Shown: one piece after another, positions 46,683-55,979 of the stretch
Position numbering within the stretch: the first letter of the stretch is position 1
How the letters are laid out: every line of letters begins with the position of its first letter
Assembly (NCBI RefSeq): GCF_005217525.1
Contig: NZ_PNXQ01000016.1
Coordinates: 860,953 to 924,952 of the forward strand
DNA length: 64,000 bases
DNA from: Paenibacillus terrae
Lineage (GTDB): Bacteria; Bacillota; Bacilli; Paenibacillales; Paenibacillaceae
Direction of reading: 5' to 3'
The notes under the pieces: generated by a model
The model's database searches: none
What the model was told of the DNA's origin: nothing
What the model saw: the letters and a program-made list of their open reading frames with translations, nothing else
Translations under genes and position numbers: made by a program

Positions 46683-46830
46683 GTAACAAAGTTATGTCAA
46701 TGCAGATTTTAGCATACACTTAAAAAACGTCGCTTCCTTAAATAAAGATTGATATAGGTATAAAGTCATAGTAATATATAACTAATAAATATAAATAGTC
46801 ACTATAACTCGATATAAAGGACTGGTTTCT

Positions 46831-47229
46831 ATGGAGATACATACTGCTAATTGCCCAAAGTGTGGTTCCGTTTTCCGCTATAATCTTAGAAACCTGTGCA
46901 ATACTTGTATTCAAGAAGAAAATTTATTTTATGACCGCTGTTCTAACTATTTGTGGAAACATCCCACTACCCATACTCGCCAGCTTAGTGAAGCAACCGA
47001 TACACCTATGAATTTGCTCACAGACTGGGTGAGAGCAGGTAAGTTTCCCTCCACCTATAGTCAGCTTGATTATCCTTGCGAGTCTTGCCATTCCCCGATT
47101 TATGCGGGAAGGCTTTGCCATTCCTGCCTTGGTACGTTCCGTACAGCAGCACTCGATATTCAAACCCGTGTACCCCGTCGTACTGCGACCGGATTGTTTT
47201 CAATCGCAGGCCGCGCCAAAGGCTATTAA
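46831..47229 (+). CDS. YvyF-like zinc-ribbon protein, isolated from flagellar genes
   Basis: 132 residues with two CxxC pairs at each end: NCPKCG...CNTC (about 8-26) and CESCHS...CHSC (about 83-99), with a helix between. The layout ANCPKCGSVFRYNLRNLCNTC matches the flagellar-operon protein YvyF (TIGR03826). No flagellar genes are in the window, so its job here is unclear. ATG 46831, AAAGGA upstream. Confidence 0.8.
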   Translation: MEIHTANCPKCGSVFRYNLRNLCNTCIQEENLFYDRCSNYLWKHPTTHTRQLSEATDTPMNLLTDWVRAGKFPSTYSQLDYPCESCHSPIYAGRLCHSCLGTFRTAALDIQTRVPRRTATGLFSIAGRAKGY

Positions 47230-47244
47230 GTATTACAAAAAAAA

Positions 47245-47275
47245 CAGCCTTTTTCCTAGGAAAAGGCTGTTTTGC
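47245..47275. terminator. Bidirectional terminator between the YvyF-like and YodB-like genes
   Basis: AACAGCCTTTTCC and GGAAAAGGCTGTT form a stem of about 13 bp, with T runs in both directions. The two genes converge on it. Confidence 0.8.
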
Positions 47276-47303
47276 TATGAAAAACGTTTATTCGGCTTGA
47301 TAC

Positions 47304-47627
47304 TCATCTAATCCATTCCTCGGCCCAATATTGAATCTGTTCCATGACCGGCTGAAGTGCACGGCCTTTGGTTGTCAGCTCATATTCAATGCGGACAGGA
47401 GTTTCCGGGTATACATGACGTATAAGAATTCCTTCATTCTCCAGATCCTTCATCCGCTCAGATAGCATTTTATCGCTCATTGTGGGAATCAGATTGGAAA
47501 TATCCTTAAAACGCTTGGGACCGCTCATCATGGATTGAATAATGAGTCCGTTCCAACGCTTACCCAGACATGAAAAGGCACTTTCAAAACGCGGACACAT
47601 TTTTGTAAGTTGCGGTTGAACCTCCAT
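47304..47627 (-). CDS. HxlR-family redox regulator (YodB-like)
   Basis: A winged-helix repressor. MCPRFESAFSCLGKRWNGLII (split 10-30) is very close to B. subtilis YodB (MCPKMESAFSLLGKRWNGLII), including the redox-sensing Cys, here Cys11; a second Cys20 is extra. YodB responds to quinones and diamide. 107 residues. ATG 47627, AAGGTG upstream; an in-frame ATG seven codons earlier has no good site. It may control the dioxygenase. Confidence 0.88.
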   Translation of the reverse strand: MEVQPQLTKMCPRFESAFSCLGKRWNGLIIQSMMSGPKRFKDISNLIPTMSDKMLSERMKDLENEGILIRHVYPETPVRIEYELTTKGRALQPVMEQIQYWAEEWIR

Positions 47628-47814
47628 ATTTTTCACCTTCTTTAGCATTTCGGCTTGATAAAGCTTTCCTTTTGTTAGTATATATCATTTTAGCATACTT
47701 TATCCCGAAAGAAAACACTTTCTTCTTAATTTAATACCTGATCCGATAAAGTTGCCATGACCAAAGCTGATTATACAACAAACCAGCATAAGAGGTATAT
47801 GGCAAATGCGTTAA

Positions 47815-47860
47815 ATCAAAAACAGACGGAATCTCAAGAGATTTCGCCTGTCAGTTTGTT
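47815..47860 (-). terminator. Terminator of the thuA operon
   Basis: ACAGGCGAAATC and GATTCCGTCTGT pair over about 12 bp with a 6-base loop, and TTTTT follows on the minus strand. It lies about 40 bases past the thuA stop. Confidence 0.85.
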
Positions 47861-47894
47861 CAATATCAAGCTTGTCGGAATCAATAAATGGAAA

Positions 47895-48629
47895 TTATAC
47901 CAATACACCGCCGAGAGGCCTGAAAGGTTCGCTTTTTCCATAAACTGGTTGAACAATACTTGTCGGATGAGCCCAGCGAATACTGTTAGCAATGACCTTC
48001 AGAATATCAGGCTGGTAATAGGTTGGATACGTTTCATGACCCGGGCGGAAATAAAATATTTTACCACTGCCACGATGAAAGGTACAACCCGTTCTGAACA
48101 CCTCTCCACCTTCAAAATTGCTGATAAGGACCAATTCATCCGGTGCCGGGATATCAAAAAACTCACCGTACATCTCTTCGTGCTCCAACAGAATTTTAGC
48201 GTCAATGCCCTCCGCAATAGGGTGTGACGGATTTACGGACCAAATAATTTCCTGTTCGCCTGCCACTCTCCATTTCAGATTACAGCTTGTGCCCATCAGG
48301 GCTTTAAACGGCTTGGAAAAATGTCCCGAATGCAGCACGATCAAGCCCATGCCTTCCTGTACCCGCTTTACAACACGGGCTGTAACTTCATCACTCACCT
48401 GATCGTGTGCTTTATGCCCCCACCACAGCAGCACATCTGTGGAATTCAGGACTTCTTCTCCCAAACCATGCTGGGCATCGTCACGCAACGTAGCCGTTCG
48501 AATAGCGAATCCTTCGCTTGACAGCCCATCAGCCAATGCCCTGTGTATCCCATCAGGATATACCCGTTTGGCTTCATCATTCAGCTTCTCGTTCAAAAAC
48601 TCATTCCAAATGGTGACGTTAATCATCAA
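47895..48629 (-). CDS. thuA: ThuA-family protein (keto-sugar metabolism)
   Basis: ThuA folds like a class I glutamine amidotransferase; the name comes from trehalose use in Sinorhizobium. DVLLWWGHKAHDQVSDEV (about 66-83), MGLIVLHSGHFSKPFK (about 93-108) and HEEMYGEFFDIP near 150 are conserved. 244 residues, typical. ATG 48629. It is the last gene of the five-gene sugar cluster, 18 bases after the isomerase gene. Confidence 0.92.
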   Translation of the reverse strand: MMINVTIWNEFLNEKLNDEAKRVYPDGIHRALADGLSSEGFAIRTATLRDDAQHGLGEEVLNSTDVLLWWGHKAHDQVSDEVTARVVKRVQEGMGLIVLHSGHFSKPFKALMGTSCNLKWRVAGEQEIIWSVNPSHPIAEGIDAKILLEHEEMYGEFFDIPAPDELVLISNFEGGEVFRTGCTFHRGSGKIFYFRPGHETYPTYYQPDILKVIANSIRWAHPTSIVQPVYGKSEPFRPLGGVLV

Positions 48630-48646
48630 TACTTCCCCCTATTAGG

Positions 48647-49615
48647 TTAGACCCACCACATCTCGCTCAGCGGTTCTTCAATAAGGACCTGGCGAAGATT
48701 GTGAACGGCTTTAGTAAAGCCTTCCTCGACGGACATCAGACCATCCTCGTGCTCAATACTCACTACATAATCGTAACCCACAAGACGGAGAGCACTAATA
48801 ATATCCGCCCAGGTTTTGATATCATGTCCATAGCCGACGGTACGGAACTGCCAAGCACGATCCAGCATATTCGTATAATCCTGCATATCGGTCAAACCGT
48901 ATTTATTCACATTAATCGGGTCAATCGTCGTATCCTTGGCATGGAAATGATGAATGGCTCTCTCCCGGCCCAAAATTTGAACCGCCTGTACCGGATCAAT
49001 CCCCTGCCACCACATGTGGCTCGGATCCAGATTGGCACCAATGACCTCCCCCACAGCTTCACGCAGACGAAGCAAGGTCGCTGGCGTATGAACGGAAAAG
49101 CCACCATGCAGCTCCAGCCCGATTTTGACGTGATGATCCGCTGCAAATTTTCCAGCTTCGGTCCAGTAAGGGATAATTTTATTCTCCCATTGCCATTTCA
49201 GCACTTCCTGAAAATCATTCGGCCACGGCGCAACAGGCCAGTTCGGGTACTTCGCATCCTCATGATCACCCGGACAGCCGGAAAAGGTGTTTACAACAGG
49301 AACTTCCAGCTTTTCCGCCAAACGAACTGTTTTAAGAAACGCCTCATGATCGGCCTGTGCCAAATGCTTTTGCGGATGGAGCGGGTTGCCGTGACAGCTG
49401 AGTGCACTAATAGTCAGTCCACGGGACTCTACTGCTTTTTTGAAGTTTTTGAGAGCTGTTTCGTTGTCCAGCAGTTCATCCGGCTTACAGTGCTTATCGC
49501 CCGGGTTACCGCCTGTGCCGATTTCTACTGCATTCAGTCCTTGAGATGCTACATAGTCCAAAGCCTCTTCCAGTGAACGTCCGCCGAACAATACCATAAA
49601 TACTCCAAGTTTCAA
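48647..49615 (-). CDS. Sugar phosphate isomerase/epimerase-like TIM barrel
   Basis: AP-endonuclease-2/xylose-isomerase-like barrel of 322 residues. Metal ligands are visible in IGLELHGGF (Glu, His), NLDPSHMWW (Asp, His), HHFHAKD (His) and VSIEHED (Glu). Such enzymes often isomerise or eliminate keto-sugars. ATG 49615. It follows an oxidoreductase gene and precedes thuA. Substrate not predictable. Confidence 0.88.
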   Translation of the reverse strand: MKLGVFMVLFGGRSLEEALDYVASQGLNAVEIGTGGNPGDKHCKPDELLDNETALKNFKKAVESRGLTISALSCHGNPLHPQKHLAQADHEAFLKTVRLAEKLEVPVVNTFSGCPGDHEDAKYPNWPVAPWPNDFQEVLKWQWENKIIPYWTEAGKFAADHHVKIGLELHGGFSVHTPATLLRLREAVGEVIGANLDPSHMWWQGIDPVQAVQILGRERAIHHFHAKDTTIDPINVNKYGLTDMQDYTNMLDRAWQFRTVGYGHDIKTWADIISALRLVGYDYVVSIEHEDGLMSVEEGFTKAVHNLRQVLIEEPLSEMWWV

Positions 49616-49697
49616 ACCTAATCCCTCCCTGTATTATATGTGAAAGAAGCTGCTTATCTTATAATGATGGCCTATCCGGTTGCTTACAGGCTTAATC

Positions 49698-50780
49698 TTA
49701 ATCGAAATAGACAGCTTTTCCTGTACGAGCCGATTCATAGATAGCTTCCAAAATTTCAGTAACCACCAACGCCTGTTCGGGCTTCACAAGCGGCTCTTTA
49801 TCGTCCAGAATGGCTTCGATCCACAGACGGGCTTCGCGATCCGCTTCGTTTTCCGTTTCTCCAGAGTAAAAGGCTACACCGCCCGCATCCAGATCAATTT
49901 TCGTATCAAACAAGCGGCTGTTCTTCTCCCCGTTAATACGCAGACCGTCCTGCATATCGGCTCCGCCCTCAGTCCCACATAACAGCGTCTTGGCTTCGCC
50001 AAATTCTACAACATTCAGTGCCCAACTGGATTCCAATACAATAGTGGCTCCATTTTGCATGGTAATAAAGCCAAAGGCAGAATCCTCCACTTTAAATTCC
50101 TCAGGGTTCCACGGTCCAAAGGCATTCGCCGCGTTTTTACGATCTCCAAGTTTATGGAAGGTAGAGCCCAGCACGCTTTTAGGCTTGTAATTATCCATCA
50201 GCCAGAGGGTCAGGTCGAGCGCATGCGTCCCGATATCAATCAGCGGACCGCCGCCCTGCTTCTCTTCATCCAAAAACACTCCCCACGTCGGAACCGCGCG
50301 GCGACGCAGAGCAATGGCTTTGCCCAGGTAAATCTCACCAAGCTCTCCCTGTTCGACCAATTGCTTCAGGTACAGGCTGTCATTGCGATAACGGTTTTGA
50401 TACGCAATGGACAGCTTTTTACCTGTACGGTTCGCAGCATCTAGCATTTCTCGAGCCTGCTCGGCGGTTTTGGCCATCGGCTTCTCGCACAGCACATGCT
50501 TACCTGCCTCAAGCGCAGCTACCGTAATTTCCGAGTGCGAGTCGTTGGGTGTACATACATGTACGACTTCAATATCTTTATTTTCAAGCAGCTTGCGATA
50601 ATCGCTATAAACTTGTGAACCTTCAACACCAAATTTTGCTGCCGCTTCCTCAGCCCGTTCTTGAATAATGTCACAGAAAGCGACGATCTCTGCACGTTTT
50701 TGCTTGGCAAGACTAGGCAAATGCTTGCCGTTGGCAATCCCCCCACAACCAATAATTCCGATTTTGAGTGTTTTAGACAT
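49698..50780 (-). CDS. Gfo/Idh/MocA-family oxidoreductase
   Basis: NAD(P)-dependent sugar or polyol dehydrogenase. The Rossmann motif GIIGCGGIANGKH is at 8-20, EKP (catalytic Lys) in LCEKPMAKT near 95, and GGGPLIDIGTHALDL near 180 carries the Asp and His. 360 residues. ATG 50780, GGAGG eight bases upstream; longer in-frame forms lack a ribosome binding site. It overlaps the upstream isomerase gene by eight bases. Confidence 0.93.
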   Translation of the reverse strand: MSKTLKIGIIGCGGIANGKHLPSLAKQKRAEIVAFCDIIQERAEEAAAKFGVEGSQVYSDYRKLLENKDIEVVHVCTPNDSHSEITVAALEAGKHVLCEKPMAKTAEQAREMLDAANRTGKKLSIAYQNRYRNDSLYLKQLVEQGELGEIYLGKAIALRRRAVPTWGVFLDEEKQGGGPLIDIGTHALDLTLWLMDNYKPKSVLGSTFHKLGDRKNAANAFGPWNPEEFKVEDSAFGFITMQNGATIVLESSWALNVVEFGEAKTLLCGTEGGADMQDGLRINGEKNSRLFDTKIDLDAGGVAFYSGETENEADREARLWIEAILDDKEPLVKPEQALVVTEILEAIYESARTGKAVYFD

Positions 50781-51540
50781 GAATATTTCCTCCCTGAGCT
50801 GCGTATTGTTGGAGCCACTTAAAGCTGGTTTCAATGCTTTCGATTGGAGGATTTGAGCTGAAATCCTGTTCCACAACAACCCAATCCACGCCTGCCTCAA
50901 TAGCCGCTTCTGTAATGGCCTGAAGCTGCACCTCTCCTTTGCCAAGCTCTACGGTAACTGCTTTTTGCTGCTCGTCACGTGCCATATCCTTTAAGTGAAT
51001 GATAGGCAGGCGTCCACGATAACGTCCGATGTATTCCACAGGATCATAGCCTCCGTAGTATACCCAACAAGTATCCATTTCGACCTGCAACAAATCAGCC
51101 GAAACCGCATCATATAACGCATCAAAAACCGGACGATCACCGACTTTTTCCGTCAGTTCAAAATCATGATTATGGTAAGCCAATACCAAGCCCTGTTCCT
51201 TCACTTTTTCACCAATTCGGTTCAGGTTTGCAAAAAGCTCATCCCACTGACGCTGCTCCTCGGTTAAATAAGGAACGATCAGGTACTTATTCCCTAATTC
51301 TTTGTGATAAGCAATCTCCTCATCCAAATGGTCCAACAGACGGGTGTATTGAACATGGGTTCCGACAACTTCCAAACCTAGCTCATCCAAAAGTGCCTTT
51401 ACATCCTTGGCACTGCGTCCGAAAAAGGCATGAAATTCAACCCCTTTATAGCCCAGCTCAGCTACCTTGCGCAACGTACCTTCAAAATCCTGTTCAAGTT
51501 CTTCCCTTACTGTGTACAATTGCAATCCTACTTTAGCCAT
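50773..51540 (-). CDS. Second sugar phosphate isomerase/epimerase-like TIM barrel
   Basis: 255-residue barrel: GLQLYTVREELEQDF (start), LAYHNHDFEL (about 140-149), LLQVEMDTCWV (about 172), PIIHLKDM and WVVVEQD provide the usual His/Glu/Asp metal sites. ATG 51540. It overlaps the following oxidoreductase by eight bases, so the two are translationally coupled. Confidence 0.88.
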   Translation of the reverse strand: MAKVGLQLYTVREELEQDFEGTLRKVAELGYKGVEFHAFFGRSAKDVKALLDELGLEVVGTHVQYTRLLDHLDEEIAYHKELGNKYLIVPYLTEEQRQWDELFANLNRIGEKVKEQGLVLAYHNHDFELTEKVGDRPVFDALYDAVSADLLQVEMDTCWVYYGGYDPVEYIGRYRGRLPIIHLKDMARDEQQKAVTVELGKGEVQLQAITEAAIEAGVDWVVVEQDFSSNPPIESIETSFKWLQQYAAQGGNIHV

Positions 51541-51558
51541 TGCCCTTCACCTCTTCAA

Positions 51559-52665
51559 TTAGGATGGATGAATCGTTATATCTGTTCCATGATACAAATC
51601 CTCGTCTGGCTCAAATGTACTTTCCAACGTAATATGTTTACCTTCCAATGAAGAGCGCTGAAAAGCGTGCATAGCCTCTAATACATGATAGGCCAGTTCC
51701 ACGTTAGCACGATGGTTCTTTTCACTGCGAATGGCTCTTACCATCTCACCCGCACCTATTCCGCGTTCGTTCTTCCCACACTCAAATAAAGGTTCCACGA
51801 GCTCTGCGGTTTCCTCTCCAGATCGACGAAGCTTGACATCTCCGTTAAAAAAGTTCGGATCAGGCAGGATTAAGGTTCCTTCCGTACCATAAATTTCAAT
51901 ACGCGGCAGATCCGACGCCCCCTGAATGTCAAAGCTGGTAATGAGCGTTACAATGGCTCCGTTATGGAAATCCATCGTTCCGGCCAAATGCGTTGGTGTC
52001 TGTACCCGCAGCGGTGTACCGCTTTTGGGACCGGAATGTATGTAACGATCAGGAATCTGACTGCCCACTGAACTGCTGATTCGCCGGACCGGACCCAGCA
52101 CATGGATCAGCGACGTCAAATAGTAAGGTCCCATGTCAAACATCGGACCGCCTCCAGCGGCATAGAAAAATTCCGGATCAGTATGCCGCCATTCGGGACC
52201 TCTACCCATAAAGAAAGCAGTAGCGGCTACGGGCTGCCCAATCATTCCATTTTGTATGGCATAGCGTGCAGTCTGAATACCTGCGCCAAGAAATGTATCC
52301 GGGGCACAGCCGACACGCAGGTTTTTTGCCTTGGCTAGATCCAGAACGCGTTTGCCATCCTCCAAGGAAACCGCCAAAGGCTTTTCACTGTACACATGCT
52401 TGCCTGCCTCCAGTATCGCCATATCCGTCAGTGCATGGCTGCCAGGCACGGTCAGATTAAAAACAAGCTCAATCTCGGGCTGACGAAGTAATTCATCTAC
52501 CTTGTATGCGTTTTCAATGTTAAATTCATTGGCCCTCGCTTTGGCCCTTTCCTCCAATAAATCAGCCACGGCCACCACTTCGATAAGCGGACTGTTTTGG
52601 AGATTTTCAAGGTATACCGCACTAATGTTACCGCAGCCTATAATGCCGGCCTTCATTCGTTTCAC
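51559..52665 (-). CDS. Gfo/Idh/MocA-family oxidoreductase (Tyr-type active site)
   Basis: 368 residues. GIIGCGNISAVYL at 7-19 and SEKPLAVS near 95 are the NAD and Lys sites; the catalytic region GGGPMFDMGPYYLTSL has Tyr where other members have His, as in dihydrodiol-dehydrogenase-like enzymes. The GTG at 52665 has GGGGGTGA just upstream. First gene of the cluster; an AraC gene diverges from it. Confidence 0.92.
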   Translation of the reverse strand: MKRMKAGIIGCGNISAVYLENLQNSPLIEVVAVADLLEERAKARANEFNIENAYKVDELLRQPEIELVFNLTVPGSHALTDMAILEAGKHVYSEKPLAVSLEDGKRVLDLAKAKNLRVGCAPDTFLGAGIQTARYAIQNGMIGQPVAATAFFMGRGPEWRHTDPEFFYAAGGGPMFDMGPYYLTSLIHVLGPVRRISSSVGSQIPDRYIHSGPKSGTPLRVQTPTHLAGTMDFHNGAIVTLITSFDIQGASDLPRIEIYGTEGTLILPDPNFFNGDVKLRRSGEETAELVEPLFECGKNERGIGAGEMVRAIRSEKNHRANVELAYHVLEAMHAFQRSSLEGKHITLESTFEPDEDLYHGTDITIHPS

Positions 52666-52826
52666 TTCGTCACCCCCCTGGCCTCCAACATGTTCTGTAT
52701 TCTGCTATAAGCCTTACAGACACAATAGTATTCTATTTCCGTTTCGTTTAAAATGAATAATATGATTAAAACATGAACAATCTGGTCAATATTTGAAGCA
52801 GCCATATGCCCAAAGGAGTCATCATC

Positions 52827-53645
52827 ATGTCTATCGTCGAGCCTTGTCAGGTTCTTACCGCAGGCTATTCCTTCCATCGCAAGCCCTTTTATTCGAACCA
52901 GCCTGAAGGGATCAAAAATTATTTGTTTCGTCTACAAACAGACGGACGCTGCCAGGCCCGCATTAACGGGGAAATGACACGGATTGAGGCGGGTGACCTG
53001 CTGCTGTTCAATCCGACCGAGCCTTACGAGCTGGACATTCACAGTGAGTTAAATCCCATGGGGGAACAGGTCGTGGAGAGCGGAGATTATCACATTTTTT
53101 TTGGAGGCTCCTGGGTAGATGAGTGGTGGCACCATCACAAACGGCCCAACCGCATCAAGGTCCAGCTTACCGAAGCACTGCTTGGCCTATTTCGGCAGCT
53201 TGTGATGGAGCAGCGGCGTATTTCTAATCCTTATCCGGAAATATCAAGCTATTACATGCGTATTCTTTGCCTGGAGTTTGACCGTATGCTGTCCGAGCAT
53301 CCGACTTCCACCCATCATAGTTATCTCGCTTATCAAATTAAAAACTATATTGAAGAAAATGCTTCTTCCAATTTTAAGCTGGATGACGTGTCCTCACACA
53401 TCGGCATCAGCGTATCCAGAGCTGTACATCTGTTCAAAGAAACATTTAATACGAGTATTATGCAGTACACACTGGATATCAGGCTCAACATGGCGAGGGA
53501 GCGCATTATTTTCAGTCCCATGTCTTTGGAACAGGCAGCCGAATCGTCCGGTTTTGCAAACTATACGTATTTTCACCGCGTATTTCGTTCCCGCTTCGGC
53601 ATGTCGCCCAAGGAATTCAGAGGGATTCACCGCGAGCAATTGTAG
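52827..53645 (+). CDS. AraC-family transcriptional regulator
   Basis: An N-terminal cupin-like sensor (about 1-160, IEAGDLLLFNPTEPYEL) and a C-terminal double helix-turn-helix (about 175-270) with FKLDDVSSHIGISVSRAVHLFKE and the signature FANYTYFHRVFRSRFGMSPKEFR. 272 residues. ATG 52827, AAAGGAG eight bases upstream; the ATG seven codons earlier is less likely. Its divergence from the sugar cluster suggests that it senses the sugar and activates that cluster, or abfA. Confidence 0.92.
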   Translation: MSIVEPCQVLTAGYSFHRKPFYSNQPEGIKNYLFRLQTDGRCQARINGEMTRIEAGDLLLFNPTEPYELDIHSELNPMGEQVVESGDYHIFFGGSWVDEWWHHHKRPNRIKVQLTEALLGLFRQLVMEQRRISNPYPEISSYYMRILCLEFDRMLSEHPTSTHHSYLAYQIKNYIEENASSNFKLDDVSSHIGISVSRAVHLFKETFNTSIMQYTLDIRLNMARERIIFSPMSLEQAAESSGFANYTYFHRVFRSRFGMSPKEFRGIHREQL

Positions 53646-53655
53646 TATTGGTAAA

Positions 53656-53702
53656 ACTAAAACCTTGAGAGAGCCTTCCTTAGCTCCATCAAGGTTTTGT
53701 TT
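53656..53702 (+). terminator. Terminator of the AraC-family gene
   Basis: AAAACCTTGA and TCAAGGTTTT pair over 10 bp and TTTTG follows. It converges with the end of the GH51 gene. Confidence 0.8.
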
Positions 53703-53747
53703 TGTTCCGACTTTCAAAATCATACTTCTTCTGAGTTCACAAAATAT

Positions 53748-55232
53748 TTACGGTGCAATCGTCAGCATCACTACCGACATCGGTGGCAGTGTAACATCCA
53801 AGCTCTGACCTTTCTGCTGGAAGGACGTGAAGTTTTCCGTTTTTACACGCTCCGGCTGGTCAAAGGTATTGTGTGCCTGCATATCGTCACTGGCGAGCAC
53901 AACGCCGCTAATTTGCTTAACGTTTTCCAGCCCTCTCAGCTCCATATTCAAGGAAGCCACCTCGCCCGGATGGACATTGCACAAACTCACATGAATAGTT
54001 CCGTCCTGCACCTTGGAAGCGGACACACTCACCTGTGGAATGGAATCACCATCATATTCATAATTGCCTACGGTTACATGGGTAGCCAGCGCTTGTGCAT
54101 CCTGATGCACCTTGAACATTTCAAATACATGGTAGGTCGGCGTCAGTAACATAGCAGGTCCTTCGGTCAGAACCATAGCCTGCAAAACGTTGACCATTTG
54201 AGCAATATTCGTCATTTGTACACGGTCATGATGATCGTGGAAAATGTGCAGGTGCAGTCCGGCTACCAGCGCATCGCGCATCGTATTTTGCTGATACAGG
54301 AAGCCCGGATTGGTACCCGGCTCGGTCATGAACCAGGTCCCCCATTCATCTACAATCATTCCTACCCGTTTACCAGGATCATATTGGTCCATAATAGCAG
54401 AATGGCGTGTAATCAATTCATCCATACGTAATGATTTTTTCATCGTCTCAAACCATTCCGTTTCATCAAAACCGAGTGCTTGCCCTTTCGCTTCCCAGGT
54501 ACCCGGGACCGTGTAGTTATGCAGACTCAAGCCATCCATAAGATGCCCGGCTTCACGCATCAGCACTTCGGTCCAACGATAATCGTCCACATTGGCCCCG
54601 CCCGCAATCCGGTAGATACGGTTATCACCATAGTTGCGGACATATGTCTGATAACGACGATACAGATCGGCATAATATTCCGGACGCATATTGCCGCCAC
54701 AGCCCCAGTTTTCGTTACCTACGCCAAAATATTTAAGCTTCCATGGCTGCTCACGTCCGTTTTCCTGCCGCCATGCAGCCATTGGGGACTCTCCATCAAA
54801 GGTCATGTATTCTACCCACTCCGACATTTCCTGCACCGTGCCACTGCCAACATTCCCGCAAATATAAGGCTCAGCCTCTAACAGCTCGCACAATTGGAAA
54901 AACTCATGGGTGCCAAAATGATTATTTTCAACCACACCGCCCCAATGCGTGTTGACCATTCTTTTGCGATTTTCCTTTGGACCGATGCCGTCCTTCCAAT
55001 GATATTCATCGGCAAAACAGCCACCTGGCCAGCGCAGTACAGGAATGTTCAGCTTTTTGAGCGCTTCTACCACATCATCGCGAATCCCGTCCGTATTTGG
55101 AATCGGAGAATCCTGTCCAACCCACAAACCTTCGTAAATACATCGTCCAAGATGCTCGGCAAATTGTCCGTAAATATTTTTATTAATAACGCCTTGCTCC
55201 CAGTCTGTATGCACAACAATAGAACCCTTCAT
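53748..55232 (-). CDS. abfA: Alpha-L-arabinofuranosidase (GH51)
   Basis: Cleaves terminal arabinofuranose from arabinan or arabinoxylan oligosaccharides. The clan A barrel has the acid/base Glu174 in GVGNENWG and the nucleophile Glu296 in IVDEWGTW; a C-terminal beta-domain follows from about residue 390. 494 residues, no signal peptide, so it acts inside the cell on imported oligomers. ATG 55232, AAGGAGG upstream. No arabinose transporter or araA is adjacent. Confidence 0.94.
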   Translation of the reverse strand: MKGSIVVHTDWEQGVINKNIYGQFAEHLGRCIYEGLWVGQDSPIPNTDGIRDDVVEALKKLNIPVLRWPGGCFADEYHWKDGIGPKENRKRMVNTHWGGVVENNHFGTHEFFQLCELLEAEPYICGNVGSGTVQEMSEWVEYMTFDGESPMAAWRQENGREQPWKLKYFGVGNENWGCGGNMRPEYYADLYRRYQTYVRNYGDNRIYRIAGGANVDDYRWTEVLMREAGHLMDGLSLHNYTVPGTWEAKGQALGFDETEWFETMKKSLRMDELITRHSAIMDQYDPGKRVGMIVDEWGTWFMTEPGTNPGFLYQQNTMRDALVAGLHLHIFHDHHDRVQMTNIAQMVNVLQAMVLTEGPAMLLTPTYHVFEMFKVHQDAQALATHVTVGNYEYDGDSIPQVSVSASKVQDGTIHVSLCNVHPGEVASLNMELRGLENVKQISGVVLASDDMQAHNTFDQPERVKTENFTSFQQKGQSLDVTLPPMSVVMLTIAP

Positions 55233-55333
55233 GACAAGCCCTCCTTAAAAATAGTAAAGTTCATCAGACTATACACTCCAATGATTGCGCTTTCATAGAT
55301 TAAAAAAATGGCTTCTACCTGTTCTCTTTTCCA

Positions 55334-55451
55334 TCTGAACGTTTACAATGATCCAAAGTAACAGCTTGGATAGATAATAAAAATATTAATAATTAAATAA
55401 AAACGTTTTACATTTTTAATATATTTTATTAACTTCTATTTGTCAAACGTT
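55334..55451 (-). promoter_or_regulatory. Three AACGTT operator-like sites upstream of abfA
   Basis: AACGTT centres occur at 55338-55343, 55402-55407 and 55446-55451. The first lies in a cre-like sequence (TGTAAACGTTCAGA on the minus strand, one mismatch to the CcpA consensus). CG-centred palindromes are typical of LacI/GalR-family and CcpA operators. The region is otherwise AT-rich and without a gene from 55233 to 55476. Confidence 0.5.
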
Positions 55452-55476
55452 AAGCCATATCTCCACCCAAACCAAA

Positions 55477-55502
55477 AAGTCTGCCCTCAAGGCAGACCAT
55501 AG
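55477..55502 (-). terminator. Terminator upstream of abfA
   Basis: GTCTGCC/GGCAGAC form a 7-bp stem with a 4-base loop and TTTTT on the minus strand. It closes the operon that ends with the DUF6171-type gene. Confidence 0.85.
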
Positions 55503-55640
55503 TAAGACCATTTTAACTCGTGATCCCGGGCTTTAGATGAACAAAGAAAGCCTCAAATAAAAATATCACATAATGAAGTAACTAGCCAGATTAGCTTTAA
55601 TTATTGAAACAGCCGCATGTTTAGTGGACTCTGAGCCTAT

Positions 55641-55928
55641 TTATTTCAAGGATGTCCCTTGCCAGCGAGAGCCACTATGGCCGGGACAATTTTGATTGAC
55701 TGCCAGTGCGCGTACACGGACAATACTTCCGCTGATCCTGCACGTATGTCCACCCAATAACTCATCACATTGCGAGCAGGCTAACAGTCTGGCCTCGTAC
55801 ACATCATTGGTCACACATTCCATTCCGGGCCTCAAGTTGTTTATAATTCTGGTAATTTGCTCTTCCGAAATAGCGATGTCCCTTTCACACCCTTTACAGG
55901 TGTTTGGTGCGGTTATACCTTCCATCAT
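55641..55928 (-). CDS. DUF6171-type Cys-rich protein
   Basis: 95 residues with a zinc-ribbon-like N-terminal CKGC, then NDVYEARLLACSQCDELLGGHTCRISGSIVRVRAL (split 47-80) and a final NCPGHSG. The DUF6171 pattern usually has a further CGC after TC; here it is SGS, so one metal site may be lost. ATG 55928 with AGAGGG upstream; a TTG eight codons earlier lacks a site. It follows a 106-residue gene. Confidence 0.7.
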   Translation of the reverse strand: MMEGITAPNTCKGCERDIAISEEQITRIINNLRPGMECVTNDVYEARLLACSQCDELLGGHTCRISGSIVRVRALAVNQNCPGHSGSRWQGTSLK

Positions 55929-55979
55929 CGGCTTACCCTCTCTTTCAAACAACGTCCTGAGTACATGCAGCTGGAGACC

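Noticed and set aside
47757-48227. Plus-strand frame of 156 codons near thuA
   Set aside because: It crosses the thuA terminator and most of it is antisense to thuA; no ribosome binding site.
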